Of a DNA stretch of 64,000 bases, positions 1 to 8,312 are shown in pieces. Under the pieces are notes generated by a model, which was not told the origin of the DNA, did no database searches, and saw nothing but the letters and a program-made list of their open reading frames with translations. Origin of the DNA: Paenibacillus sp. 19GGS1-52 (lineage in GTDB: Bacteria > Bacillota > Bacilli > Paenibacillales > Paenibacillaceae); the NCBI RefSeq assembly GCF_022369515.1, contig NZ_CP059724.1:2046001-2110000 (forward strand), read 5' to 3'. Both the position numbers and the translations under genes were made by a program. Numbering within the stretch: the first letter of the stretch is position 1; every line of letters begins with the position of its first letter.

Positions 1-33
1 AAAAACTTATATTACAACATTAAAAGAAATTAT

Positions 34-699
34 ATGATGATTTCGGATACTATTATAAGTGAAATTGAAGTTTATCTTAAAAAATCGTTCATCCCAGAAT
101 ACCAATTGTTTTGGATAACCAAAACAATAATAGATTTCACTAAACTTAATGAGTCAATAGCTGATTTATTAGTTTCAATTTACAGGCATCCATCTGTCAC
201 TAATGTTGTGAAGTGTTTAATTTTGGAGATACCAGAAAATAATTATGGGTTCCTGGAATTGAAAAAAAATATTGCCCGGGGACATGCACCCGAACTAATA
301 ATTAGTGCTATGGTAGGTTTAGTGAGTCATGAAAAATCAAATAGAAATCAGATATATAAATACGTAGGTAAGACAAATTCAATGCTTCGAACAGTTACTG
401 TTGCATTGTCTTCATTGGAGGTTAATGCACATCAGAAACTGTTAGAGGATTTGGATGAAGTAAATATTAATAAACATAATTATGTGAGAAACAACTTACT
501 CAAAGCTGAACTAAATAACGATCAAATCTTTAAAACAAGTGAAGCTTCGAATAGTCCAACAATAGAAGGAATTAATCTAGATGATTTAATGGCTGAATTG
601 GATTCAAACACAACAACAGTTATGGAGGTAACCTCCCCGGCCACGGAAGTTAACAACCCAATTGTTTTTAGTATCGATGATGATGATTTGCCATTCTGA
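34..699 (+). CDS. Unknown protein with SSB-like acidic C-terminal tip
   Basis: I do not recognise the body of this 221-residue protein. The extreme C-terminus reads FSIDDDDLPF, matching the acidic tip of bacterial single-stranded DNA-binding proteins (DDDIPF/DDDLPF), which recruits RecO, RecJ, PriA and other repair partners. An OB-fold is not evident; the first 165 residues look mainly helical, followed by a Ser/Thr/Asn-rich linker, as in SSB. The reading frame is open to the window edge (codons from position 1), so ATG 34 or 37, lacking a good Shine-Dalgarno, may not be the true start and the gene could be cut at its 5' end. It lies about 275 bp upstream of the ATPase/TIR pair, on the same strand, in the same AT-rich element. 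Inference: it docks on host SSB-binding proteins or mimics SSB. Confidence 0.6.
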   Translation: MMISDTIISEIEVYLKKSFIPEYQLFWITKTIIDFTKLNESIADLLVSIYRHPSVTNVVKCLILEIPENNYGFLELKKNIARGHAPELIISAMVGLVSHEKSNRNQIYKYVGKTNSMLRTVTVALSSLEVNAHQKLLEDLDEVNINKHNYVRNNLLKAELNNDQIFKTSEASNSPTIEGINLDDLMAELDSNTTTVMEVTSPATEVNNPIVFSIDDDDLPF

Positions 700-780
700 T
701 TTATTGAAAGCGATGTTTAAATTAGTAGTTTAGGCGTTGGACTCCTAGGGTTTGTTGGGTTGGGGCTGTAGGGGCTATAA

Positions 781-906
781 GTGTTACAAAATTTCCTGTA
801 TTCTGAAGAAATTGGATTAGTTAAAGAGCAAATAATCCAGAATGGAATGAATGATATTGTGCTTCCAGTTACCCCAAGTAATAATATGGATAAGAATAGC
901 TATTAG
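781..906 (+). other. Possible 41-codon small ORF or gene remnant
   Basis: The gap between the SSB-tail gene and the ATPase gene holds one short open frame that starts with GTG directly after an in-frame TAA and ends TAG at 906. Its product would be mostly polar with no recognisable motif. The GGGG at about 771-774 is a weak ribosome-binding site. It could be a leader peptide, a remnant of a lost gene, or chance. Nothing else is visible in 700-973. Confidence 0.2.
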
Positions 907-973
907 CCTACTCTGATTAATTCAATTATATAGATAACTACTAATAAGCAGGAAGATGAGAGGGGATTATTAC

Positions 974-3601
974 ATGGGTAGTGATAATATGGATAGAAAA
1001 GACCTTATTGATATTTCTGCCAACAAAATAAACAAAGAGCTATATGATGTATTTAATGGCTCTGATGATAATACTGTTCGCAGATGGATTTGGGAGCTGA
1101 TTCAAAATGCTTGTGACACTTCCAGCACTCCGGTTGATATCTATGTCCAACATGATATCGAAAAAAAGATGGTCTCATTTTCTCATACGGGTGATCCTTT
1201 TGATAATGAATCGCTTAGAGGCTTAATTCTACAAAAATCATCTAAAACCGAAGATATTGAAAAAGGTGGTCAGTTTGGTACGGGCTTTATTACCACGCAT
1301 TTATTGTCAAAAAAAATTAATATTACAGGGACTTTCATTAATAAAAATAAAGAACGCATACCTTTGGATTTCAATTTAGATAGAAGTAATTGGGAAAATA
1401 GTCTTGTATATAAAGAAGCCATACCAATACTCAAAGCTCATATTTCTGAAGCACTAGAAGAGTTGGATAAGATAGATGAAACTCCGGCTTCGGACGGTAA
1501 TCTTGCTAATATTACAACTTTCAGATATGCTTTGGAATCTTTAGCAGAACATCATGACGAAAATAAATCTCCTGTTGTACAAGGAATTATGGATTTAGAA
1601 AAAAATATCCCGCTATTATTATCTTTTAGCCGTAAAATAAAGTCTATTGAAATAAATGGCGTTAAATATATCCGTAATCGTGATGATGATTACTCTAAAA
1701 ATGAATTTGTTAGCTTTAGTAAAGTTCGGATCAATGAGAATCCAGAAGAAATTCTTTTGATTAAGCATTTGAAAATGAATTTTGAGATAGCAGTTATTTA
1801 TAAGAATAAAACAATAATGAGATATCCTGAAAATAGTTCGCGCATTTACTGCCGATACCCTTTGATAGGAAGTGAATACTTTGGGTTACCGTTTGTAATA
1901 AATGCTGAATCGTTTCAAGTCACAGATCACCGTGATTCTTTACAAATACATAATACAAACAACATTATTTTGGATGAAGCTATTCTTTTATACGGTCGAA
2001 TTATCGATTTTTTGATTTCCGATTCTTTTAGGGATATACATAATCTCTGTTATATGGAAGAAAAAAATAACACAGATAAGCTTAGTCAAAAGTATTGTCT
2101 CGAATCGAAAAATATATATTGTAAGAAACCTATTATCGAAACTGCCAATGGCGGAATGAAATCGATGCAGGAAATTAAGTTTCCATTCATTTTTAACGTT
2201 AATTTCAATGATGAAATAAAACAAGAAATGGATACTGGCATTAGGAAAAATTTCATAAAAGACTGTCAGAAAGATTTCTATGATTTGATGATGTATTGCA
2301 GCAATATTGATTTACCAAAGTATGAACTCTGTGAATCACTTTATAAGATTTATAAGGAATCACATCTTTCTATACAAAAGGTCATAGAACTTATTTTGCC
2401 AATTAATAACGGACTACTCAATAATTTAAAAGTGAATGCCTTCGAATGGCTGAATCAATTTATTGATTTATTACAAAAGTTAGAAATTTCTATTTGGAAG
2501 GATGAAAAAATATTTGTTAATCAAAAAAATCTCCTTTGCACCCTAAGCAATCGTTTTATTGACGAAATTGATGTAACGCTAAGAGGTGTATATACGGGTT
2601 TATTAAATGAAACTGAAATTAAGGCTGGCGATTTGGAAAATAAATTAATTCATAAAAATTTAGATTTATCAAAATCTATTTTTAAAGATTTAATTGGTAA
2701 ATTCGGTAATAAGGATATTGCAGTACAAATTACAGATATCATAACGAAAAAACTATCTGAGGAAAAATCAAGAGGCAGTCTTGAAAGAGAAAAAACACTT
2801 CAAGATACATATGACAAATTATTTTTTTGGATGTTAGAACATGAAGAAGATTCTAAAAATATATTCCCTGTACTATTTGGAATGAGAATGGACCTGTGTT
2901 CAAATAGCGAGCATATAGATAACTACTTTGCAAGACTTGAAAAAGATAAGTTCTTAGAGGAAACGAACAGTGATTCATTAGACGCTGCAAAGTCCAAAAT
3001 TATAGATTTGAAAAAAGAATTAAATGAAATGCAAGAAAAAATAAATGGATTGGAAAAGACAGTAGAAATTGAAAAAAATATTGATTTAAAATTAATAAAT
3101 GAATTTGAAGGTATGGATGTTACCGAAATACTTGAAAATCTGGCTAAGCTGTCAATTTATAATGAAACCGATATGCAACGATATCTAGATTATACAAAAC
3201 AAACCCCTGAAAGAAAAAGGGCATTTCTAAAATATATTAGTACTGGGCTCTCCGAGTATTATCAAAAAATTCAAGAGATGTTGAGCATATCCGAACAAAG
3301 AGTTTCGAGTTATTTAATATCAAACGGATATAAATTAGAGAGTAAGAGGAAAATTGCACCAACTGCCTACGACACCATTAAAAATAAAGATGGCGATAAT
3401 ATTATCTTGATTATCCGCCCAAGCAATAAGAAAAAAGTGATTTTTTATTATGACAGCGAACCTAATTTTTTAAGAACTAATAGTGAATTATGGGTTGTTG
3501 ACACTGATAATCCGACGGATATTCCGAGACAATTAACTTTAGGAGATATATTGTTAGTTACACAAATAAAAGTTATACCCTTGAAAAATTTATTTGTATA
3601 A
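974..3601 (+). CDS. Large GHKL (sacsin/HSP90-like) ATPase, candidate defence protein
   Basis: This 875-residue protein begins with a Bergerat-fold ATPase module. The N-box ELIQNACD lies near residues 42-49, a G1-like SHTGDPF near 71-77 and the lid GQFGTGF near 100-106, the pattern of sacsin-type and HSP90-type ATPases rather than histidine kinases. No H-box is visible. A long, mostly helical middle follows, then a coiled coil (about 675-710) and a C-terminal domain of about 90 residues seen, as far as I recall, in other bacterial sacsin-like proteins and resembling a degenerate nuclease fold. ATG 974 is chosen over 956 because GAGAGGGG lies 8 nt upstream of it. The stop codon overlaps the AAGGAG of the TIR gene, so the two are translationally coupled. 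Inference: a sensor or switch ATPase controlling the TIR effector. No named system is claimed. Confidence 0.72.
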   Translation: MGSDNMDRKDLIDISANKINKELYDVFNGSDDNTVRRWIWELIQNACDTSSTPVDIYVQHDIEKKMVSFSHTGDPFDNESLRGLILQKSSKTEDIEKGGQFGTGFITTHLLSKKINITGTFINKNKERIPLDFNLDRSNWENSLVYKEAIPILKAHISEALEELDKIDETPASDGNLANITTFRYALESLAEHHDENKSPVVQGIMDLEKNIPLLLSFSRKIKSIEINGVKYIRNRDDDYSKNEFVSFSKVRINENPEEILLIKHLKMNFEIAVIYKNKTIMRYPENSSRIYCRYPLIGSEYFGLPFVINAESFQVTDHRDSLQIHNTNNIILDEAILLYGRIIDFLISDSFRDIHNLCYMEEKNNTDKLSQKYCLESKNIYCKKPIIETANGGMKSMQEIKFPFIFNVNFNDEIKQEMDTGIRKNFIKDCQKDFYDLMMYCSNIDLPKYELCESLYKIYKESHLSIQKVIELILPINNGLLNNLKVNAFEWLNQFIDLLQKLEISIWKDEKIFVNQKNLLCTLSNRFIDEIDVTLRGVYTGLLNETEIKAGDLENKLIHKNLDLSKSIFKDLIGKFGNKDIAVQITDIITKKLSEEKSRGSLEREKTLQDTYDKLFFWMLEHEEDSKNIFPVLFGMRMDLCSNSEHIDNYFARLEKDKFLEETNSDSLDAAKSKIIDLKKELNEMQEKINGLEKTVEIEKNIDLKLINEFEGMDVTEILENLAKLSIYNETDMQRYLDYTKQTPERKRAFLKYISTGLSEYYQKIQEMLSISEQRVSSYLISNGYKLESKRKIAPTAYDTIKNKDGDNIILIIRPSNKKKVIFYYDSEPNFLRTNSELWVVDTDNPTDIPRQLTLGDILLVTQIKVIPLKNLFV

Positions 3602-3613
3602 AGGAGAATCGAT

Positions 3614-4471
3614 ATGTTTTACATGGATGATATTTTTAAAGAGAAAATCCAGAAAAAGGAAACTAAAAATGTTAAATACTATTTTACAGTGCAACCCGCT
3701 GATAAAATGGCAGAAGAGATGGTCGCATTTGCTAATACGGATGGTGGTTACATATTTTGGGGGATAAACTTTAAGACCGAATTTGAATTAGTCGGAATTA
3801 CAGGGGTATGGCTTGAAGAAAGATTGCAAGAAATTATTAATCGAATCCCTAAAGAATTAAATTATTGCATGAGCGAGTTTAATGTGGAAGGAAAAGTGAT
3901 ATTTGGAATTAGAATTTTTAAATCAAAGGATTGCTTGAAGTTTAACGGGAAAAAATATATTATGAATAGTAATATTAGCGAGCAAGTTAACTCTAAAATA
4001 TTTATCAGCCATTCATCTAAAGATGAGAAGTATGGTGCTGCTCTTGTGGGCCTTCTCGAGGACATAGGCGTTAAAAGTAAAGATATTATTTTTACAAGTG
4101 ATGATGAACATGGTGTTCCTTTGGCAGCAAATATTCCTGACTATTTAAAAAATCAACTTGATAATAACTGTTTTATGATTTATTTATTATCTGACAATTA
4201 TTTTGATAGCCCAGCTTGTTTAAATGAAATGGGCGCAGCTTGGGTAAAAACAAATGACTACATAAGTATTGGTGTTCCGAGTTTCTCTTTTGGAAATGAT
4301 AAATTTAATGGCGCTTTTATCGATACAAGAAAATTGGGTTTAAACATGGACAATAGAACTAAACTAGTGAGTTTTAGAAATTTAATTCAAAATAAATTTA
4401 GTATCGAAAAGATGGATGATGAAAGATGGAGTAGAAAACTAGAAGAGTATCTTAAAAAAATTGAGGATTAA
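3614..4471 (+). CDS. AlbA_2/Schlafen-like domain fused to TIR domain
   Basis: Residues 1-117 resemble the AlbA_2 (Schlafen-type, formerly ATP-binding) domain, with the signature FANTDGGYIFWGI at 39-51. Residues 127-285 form a TIR domain: KIFISHSSKDE at 128-138 (the bacterial F-I-S-H-S opening), an alpha/beta core, and SPACLNEMGAAW at 199-210, where Glu205 sits at the position of the catalytic glutamate of NAD-cleaving TIR enzymes. It starts 12 nt after the ATPase gene with AAGGAG at 3601-3606. Known biology: many bacterial TIR effectors deplete NAD+ or make signalling nucleotides during phage infection. Inference: this is the toxic effector arm of a two-gene abortive-infection system, with the ATPase as sensor. 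Base composition is AT-rich like its neighbours. Confidence 0.75.
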   Translation: MFYMDDIFKEKIQKKETKNVKYYFTVQPADKMAEEMVAFANTDGGYIFWGINFKTEFELVGITGVWLEERLQEIINRIPKELNYCMSEFNVEGKVIFGIRIFKSKDCLKFNGKKYIMNSNISEQVNSKIFISHSSKDEKYGAALVGLLEDIGVKSKDIIFTSDDEHGVPLAANIPDYLKNQLDNNCFMIYLLSDNYFDSPACLNEMGAAWVKTNDYISIGVPSFSFGNDKFNGAFIDTRKLGLNMDNRTKLVSFRNLIQNKFSIEKMDDERWSRKLEEYLKKIED

Positions 4472-4509
4472 CTTAACTTTGTTGGTAACAACTGAAAATA
4501 AAAGGCAAG

Positions 4510-4737
4510 CTATAACGAAGTTTTTAACCTCTTGCCACACGAGGCTTCACGTCTTAAACCTAATAAATTCATAGAATCTCGGAACCTATGCCCGTTGGCT
4601 GGGTTCTTATTCCATTCTTGAAAGTGAGGCATTTTGTCACATGTATTGAGGTAGTCGGCTGTAGAAACATAAATTTTGTGATTCCTTGTTCTTAAATTCC
4701 TACTTTTGTATTTTTGTAAGCGTACAAACCATTTTTG
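4510..4737 (-). pseudogene. Open minus-strand fragment, unknown gene remnant
   Basis: Between the TIR gene and the first attachment scar the minus strand is open for about 75 codons, from just after a TGA (4738-4740) to a TAG at 4510-4512. It contains a protein-like stretch (HFQEWNKNPANGHRFRD) with balanced composition. The only internal ATG with reasonable context leaves about 40 residues. I do not recognise the family. It is most simply the 3' end of a gene truncated when the element end was formed. The rest of 4472-4809 holds no other credible gene. Confidence 0.25.
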
Positions 4738-4809
4738 TCACACTATCAGGAATGAAGAGCAATATTATACCAAGGGGAGTAGAAGTACATTGCTTTTGCT
4801 TGGAAAATT

Positions 4810-4951
4810 GCTAACATTTTTGCTAACATGGCTGCATATCCGATTCTCTGAACGCAGAGAGTATGGAACACAAAAAAGCACTCTAACCCGCATGGTTAAA
4901 GGCTGTATGCCCGATCTTCCTGTAGCGTAGAAAAGGTACTAAGAAGACCGT
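4810..4951 (+). repeat. Element-end repeat, copy 1
   Basis: First of three diverged direct copies of an element-derived end. It opens with the doublet GCTAACAT-TTTT-GCTAACAT, then a small hairpin CTCTG-aacg-CAGAG, a GGTTAAAGG core and a GTAGAAAAGG stretch, and runs directly into the tRNA-Leu 3' half. Conserved order and spacing with copies at 10387 and 13231 show common descent. Inference: right end of an integrative element (element A), carrying recombinase or excisionase arm sites. Confidence 0.7.
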
Positions 4952-5012
4952 TTCAGGACTTAAAATCCTGCGGTACGTGAGTACCGTACGGGTTCGACCC
5001 CCGTCCTCGGCA
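4952..5012 (+). other. tRNA-Leu(UAA) 3'-half, attachment-site scar 1
   Basis: The sequence has the anticodon arm CAGGA-CTTAAAA-TCCTG with anticodon TAA, a leucine-type long variable arm (CGGTACGTGAGTACCG), a T-arm with GGGTTCGACCC, and the acceptor 3' strand ending CCTCGGCA. The acceptor 5' strand and D-arm are absent, so this is not a functional tRNA. It is the best preserved of the three copies. A tRNA 3' half followed by an integrase is the standard look of an att site. The intact tRNA-Leu should lie left of the window. Confidence 0.8.
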
Positions 5013-5075
5013 TCCTTGATTTATAAGGGTTTTACGACTGTAGCCCTTAAATAAAGCTTCCGTCAAAAGCTAAAG

Positions 5076-5175
5076 GTCCTGCGTGTCTAGGAATCACATT
5101 CCAACACACAGGACTCTGACGATAATACTCCTTTTCAGTGCTTGTCTAACCACAAGTTCTGGAGAGGAGTTTTTG
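5076..5175 (+). promoter_or_regulatory. Structured leader of the integrase gene with anti-Shine-Dalgarno
   Basis: An 11-bp stem-loop with one mismatch pairs 5076-5086 (GTCCTGCGTGT) with 5104-5114. Downstream, ACTCCT at 5127-5132 is exactly complementary to AGGAGT at 5165-5170, inside the integrase ribosome-binding site GGAGAGGAG. The same arrangement occurs downstream of scar 2 (10653-10751) with different bases that still pair. Inference: an RNA switch that hides the integrase ribosome-binding site. Confidence 0.45.
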
Positions 5176-5565
5176 TTGTTGGCTAGAGTTACACAAATTA
5201 AGAACAATAAGGCAGTGGTTTGGGCAGAGGCATTGACGCAGTTTCTATTTTGGAAGAAGGCACAGGGAATCAGTGAACAAACACGGAAAGACTACGATCA
5301 GCATGTGCGGCTCTTATTTAAAAGGTACAGTGATTCGTTTGAGACAATGGATAATCTCAAAAATAATCTGTTTGAATACCTAGGACAAGATAATATCAAG
5401 CCATGTACCTACAATAATCGTTTGGTATATTTACGGACGTTCCTTAATTGGTGCGTGGAGCAAGAGATGATTGATTCTAACCCAATTAAATCAATGAAAA
5501 AGCGTAAAGATGAGGGACGAGTTGTAAATATAGAACAAGATGTATTAATTAAATTATTGGCAGTC

Positions 5566-6923
5566 GAGTCTGTAAAATATATTGTGTAAACTCTCAAACC
5601 CATTAAAATGGAAGTAAGAGAAAGGTTGGGGAGAACACATGGGACTTTGGACAAAACAGCAGCTGCGGGAGTTTATTAAGGAAAACAACTTGGTCAGCGC
5701 AAAGGATGCACAGAATGCCTTAAAGGATTTATTTGCCGAGACGATTCAGGAGATGCTGGAAGCCGAAATGGATACGCATTTGGGTTATGGAAAGCATGAA
5801 GTGAAGGCGAAACTCACTCCAAACAGTCGTAATGGAAAAAGCCGCAAAACGGTAGTTAGCGAGTACGGCGAACAGGAAATCATTATCCCTCGAGACCGTT
5901 TAGGCGAATTTGAGCCTTTGGTGGTCAAGAAGCATCAATCGAATGTAACGGGCATCGAGGAGCAGATTGTGGCGCTGTACGCCAAAGGCGTCAGCACGAG
6001 AGATATCCAAGATCATTTACAGAATATGTACGGGATTGAGGTCTCGCCCACACTCATTTCCAATGTGACCAACAAGATTGTTCCCCTCATTAAAGAGTGG
6101 CAGAATCGCCCCTTACAAGGTGTTTACGCGGTAGTCTATCTGGATGCCATCCACTTCAAAGTCAAGCAGGACGGGGCTATTATCAACAAAGCAGCCTACA
6201 TGGTCATTGGCATCGATCTGGATGGAAACAAGGATGTACTGGGTATGTGGATTGGCGAGAACGAGTCCTCTAAGTTCTGGCTTAGCGTACTGAATGAACT
6301 GAAGAACCGCGGGGTTCAAGACATCCTCATCATCTGTGTGGACAACCTGTCTGGGTTCTCTCAAGCGATTGCGGCCTGCTACCCTCAAACGGAAATCCAA
6401 AAGTGTATTATTCACCAAATCCGCAGTTCCACACGGTACGTTTCGTACAAGGATCTGAAGAAGGTTACTGCCGATTTAAAGCCCATTTACAAGGCAGCTA
6501 CCGAAGAAGGAGCCTTGCTTGAACTCGACCATTTTGAAGAGGTGTGGGGAACCAAATATCCGCTCATCCTACGTTCCTGGCGGAATAATTGGGAGGAATT
6601 AGCTACCTTCTTCAAGTACCCTCCTGAGATCCGCAAGCTTATCTACACGACAAACATGATTGAGAGTTACCACCGCCAGCTACGTAAAGTGACGAAAGGA
6701 AAAAGCATCTTCCCCACGGATGAGGCGCTGCTAAAAATGCTCTATCTCGCCACCGTCGACGTGACTCGAAAATGGACGGGGCGCGTTCAAAATTGGGGAC
6801 AAATGCTCCTTCAGCTTTCGGTATTTTTCCCAGATCGGGTCGGTCAACACTTGCGATGAATCGCCACTCCCCCTCGGGGGAATCTGTGCTTAAAAGAGTT
6901 TACACAAAATTATTGACAGACCC
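5566..6923 (+). mobile_element. IS256-family insertion sequence, intact, 1358 bp
   Basis: The element is flanked by an 8-bp direct repeat TGGCAGTC (5558-5565 and 6924-6931). Its ends are imperfect inverted repeats: left GAGTCTGT..TTGTGTAAACTC and right, read inward, GGGTCTGT..TTGTGTAAACTC. It encodes one uninterrupted transposase. The clean target duplication and intact gene point to a recent insertion. The codon and base composition is less AT-rich than the surrounding element. Confidence 0.93.
5639..6859 (+). CDS. IS256-family (Mutator-like) transposase
   Basis: A 406-residue DDE transposase of normal family length. The catalytic residues can be placed at Asp in VVYLDAIHFKV (near residue 169), Asp in IICVDNLSGF (near 234) and Glu in TTNMIESYHRQLRK (near 342). 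The N-terminal part carries the family pattern of an acidic helix (AEMDTHLGY) followed by a basic stretch (RNGKSRKTV). A GGGGAG about 8 nt before the ATG serves as ribosome-binding site. It mobilises the IS that interrupts the integrase. The ORF shows no damage, so the element is probably still active. Confidence 0.95.
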   Translation: MGLWTKQQLREFIKENNLVSAKDAQNALKDLFAETIQEMLEAEMDTHLGYGKHEVKAKLTPNSRNGKSRKTVVSEYGEQEIIIPRDRLGEFEPLVVKKHQSNVTGIEEQIVALYAKGVSTRDIQDHLQNMYGIEVSPTLISNVTNKIVPLIKEWQNRPLQGVYAVVYLDAIHFKVKQDGAIINKAAYMVIGIDLDGNKDVLGMWIGENESSKFWLSVLNELKNRGVQDILIICVDNLSGFSQAIAACYPQTEIQKCIIHQIRSSTRYVSYKDLKKVTADLKPIYKAATEEGALLELDHFEEVWGTKYPLILRSWRNNWEELATFFKYPPEIRKLIYTTNMIESYHRQLRKVTKGKSIFPTDEALLKMLYLATVDVTRKWTGRVQNWGQMLLQLSVFFPDRVGQHLR

Positions 6924-7495
6924 TGGCAGTCCCTAATAAACAAACCTTTGTAGGGTTGCGAGATTTTGCTTTAATACTTCTCACCTTGGATACAGGCATC
7001 AGACCCAAAGAAGCTTTATCACTCAGGATTCCTGATTTTAACGCTAACTCACAAGAGATCTATATTACTTCTGAGAAGGCTAAAACAAGAGTCTCCAGAA
7101 CACTACCCATTTCCATACCGACAATTAAAGCCATCCAACAACTGATAAATGTTAGACCTGATATTTGGAGCAGTAGCGCTCCAATATTCTGTACACTTGA
7201 AGGCAAAGCGTTGAATCGTCACACATGGGGAGATAGGTTGGAAAGGTATAGCAAAGAGTTGGGAGTGCATATACGCCCATATGATCTCCGACACACATTT
7301 GCTCTGGAGTATATCCGTAATGGTGCTAACGCTCTGATCTTACAGAAGACATTAGATCATAGTGATCTGACCATGACTAAACGATATGTAGCATTGACGT
7401 TAAATGACCTAAAGGATGAACACATCAAGGCTTCCCCTATCAGCAAACTTCTCCCTGAAACAAAACGTTTAGGGAATTTGAAAACGTGAATAGTT

Positions 7496-8161
7496 TTATG
7501 AGTTATTTCTTAGCTGCATGACTTTTGTTAATATCTCTTTTTGTTCATTGATTTTTGCGTGATTTTCATGCATGAATGGAAGAAATTCCTCTTCTTTGAG
7601 AGTGAAACAAGGATATTTCAAATTCAGCATTGAAGACATATCTAAAAATCCAAAACAAATATCACTTATCCACCAAAGTCTCTGTTTTGTTATATCTGGC
7701 TGTTCAATATCGAAGAAATGAAAAGTGAATATACCATTGTCCAATGTTGAATTGAAGCTTGTCGGCAAGATATTTCCATGAGTGGCAAACGCATTAATAG
7801 AGTTTTTCATAATGTGAATACTTTTGGCGAATTGTTCTGATTCTTTTTCTAACCAAGTGCCAACCGTTTTAGTGATTTTATAGGAATGTACGGTTCCATC
7901 ATCTAAAAATTCCCTAAATACGTCTTCGTTTCGTTCATACATGCTGTACAAACAAAGCGATATTGATTCAAGAGAGTATCTCAACATCATATTAGTTTGT
8001 ATATCATGTTTTCGAAGAGTCGAGAGCAGAGATAAATAAAGACTTTTTTGGACTTGAGATAGGAAGCGAAAGTACAAATTTGCCTCTAATTGAGGGTGTG
8101 AACAGAAATCTAATAAATAACCTACCATTTTCTGTGCTAATAGGATTGAGCATATAATCAC
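7496..8161 (-). CDS. Unknown protein, convergent with the integrase
   Basis: I do not recognise this 221-residue protein. It is mainly helical and rich in Leu, Phe and Met, without a signal peptide or convincing membrane segments, and ends only 6 bp past the integrase stop on the opposite strand. The start is uncertain. GTG at 8161 opens the frame but its own upstream bases are poor, while GAGGTGATT overlaps it. A later ATG (residue 12) lacks a ribosome-binding site. Its place between integrase and HNH gene marks it as accessory cargo of element B; no function can be assigned. Confidence 0.55.
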   Translation of the reverse strand: MIICSILLAQKMVGYLLDFCSHPQLEANLYFRFLSQVQKSLYLSLLSTLRKHDIQTNMMLRYSLESISLCLYSMYERNEDVFREFLDDGTVHSYKITKTVGTWLEKESEQFAKSIHIMKNSINAFATHGNILPTSFNSTLDNGIFTFHFFDIEQPDITKQRLWWISDICFGFLDMSSMLNLKYPCFTLKEEEFLPFMHENHAKINEQKEILTKVMQLRNNS

Positions 8162-8312
8162 CTCATTTTCAAATTATTAAAAGTACAGATAGATTATACT
8201 AATTTAGTATATTTGCACAAGTTTCTTCCATTCATTTAATGACGGGATGAGGTATGCTTGATAACGGATTTGAGCAATGTCAGTTCTATTTCATAACAAG
8301 GAGGCTATTAAT

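Larger units (their letters stand above)
5176..7489 (+). pseudogene. Tyrosine recombinase (integrase) disrupted by IS256-family insertion
   Basis: This is a phage-type integrase of about 315 residues when the insertion at 5566-6923 and one copy of its target duplication are removed; codon GTC (5563-5565) then continues in frame with CCT at 6932. The N-terminal core-binding domain (TRKDYDQHVRLLF...NNRLVYLRTFLNWC) lies left of the IS. The catalytic domain lies right of it: Arg in TGIRPKEAL, DLRHTF box (with Tyr where the first His of HxxR is usual), LDHSD, and tyrosine in KRYV. GGAGAGGAG at 5161-5169 precedes TTG codons; TTG 5176 is the likely start. It sits directly after scar 1, as expected for the gene that inserted element B at tRNA-Leu. 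It is presumably inactive unless the IS excises precisely. Confidence 0.85.

Noticed and set aside
3614..4471. Assignment of the TIR gene to Thoeris ThsB
   Set aside because: The N-terminal AlbA_2 domain and the sacsin-like ATPase partner do not fit the ThsA/ThsB arrangement.
4706..4930. 74-codon plus-strand frame across the element-end repeat
   Set aside because: It runs through the repeated element end and a hairpin. The related copies at 10387 and 13231 do not keep the frame, so it is not a gene.
4952..5012. Functional tRNA-Leu gene
   Set aside because: The D-arm and 5' acceptor strand are absent in all three copies; only the 3' half from the anticodon arm is present.
6113..6418. Minus-strand frame inside the IS transposase
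   Set aside because: Antisense shadow of a well-conserved transposase; no ribosome-binding site.
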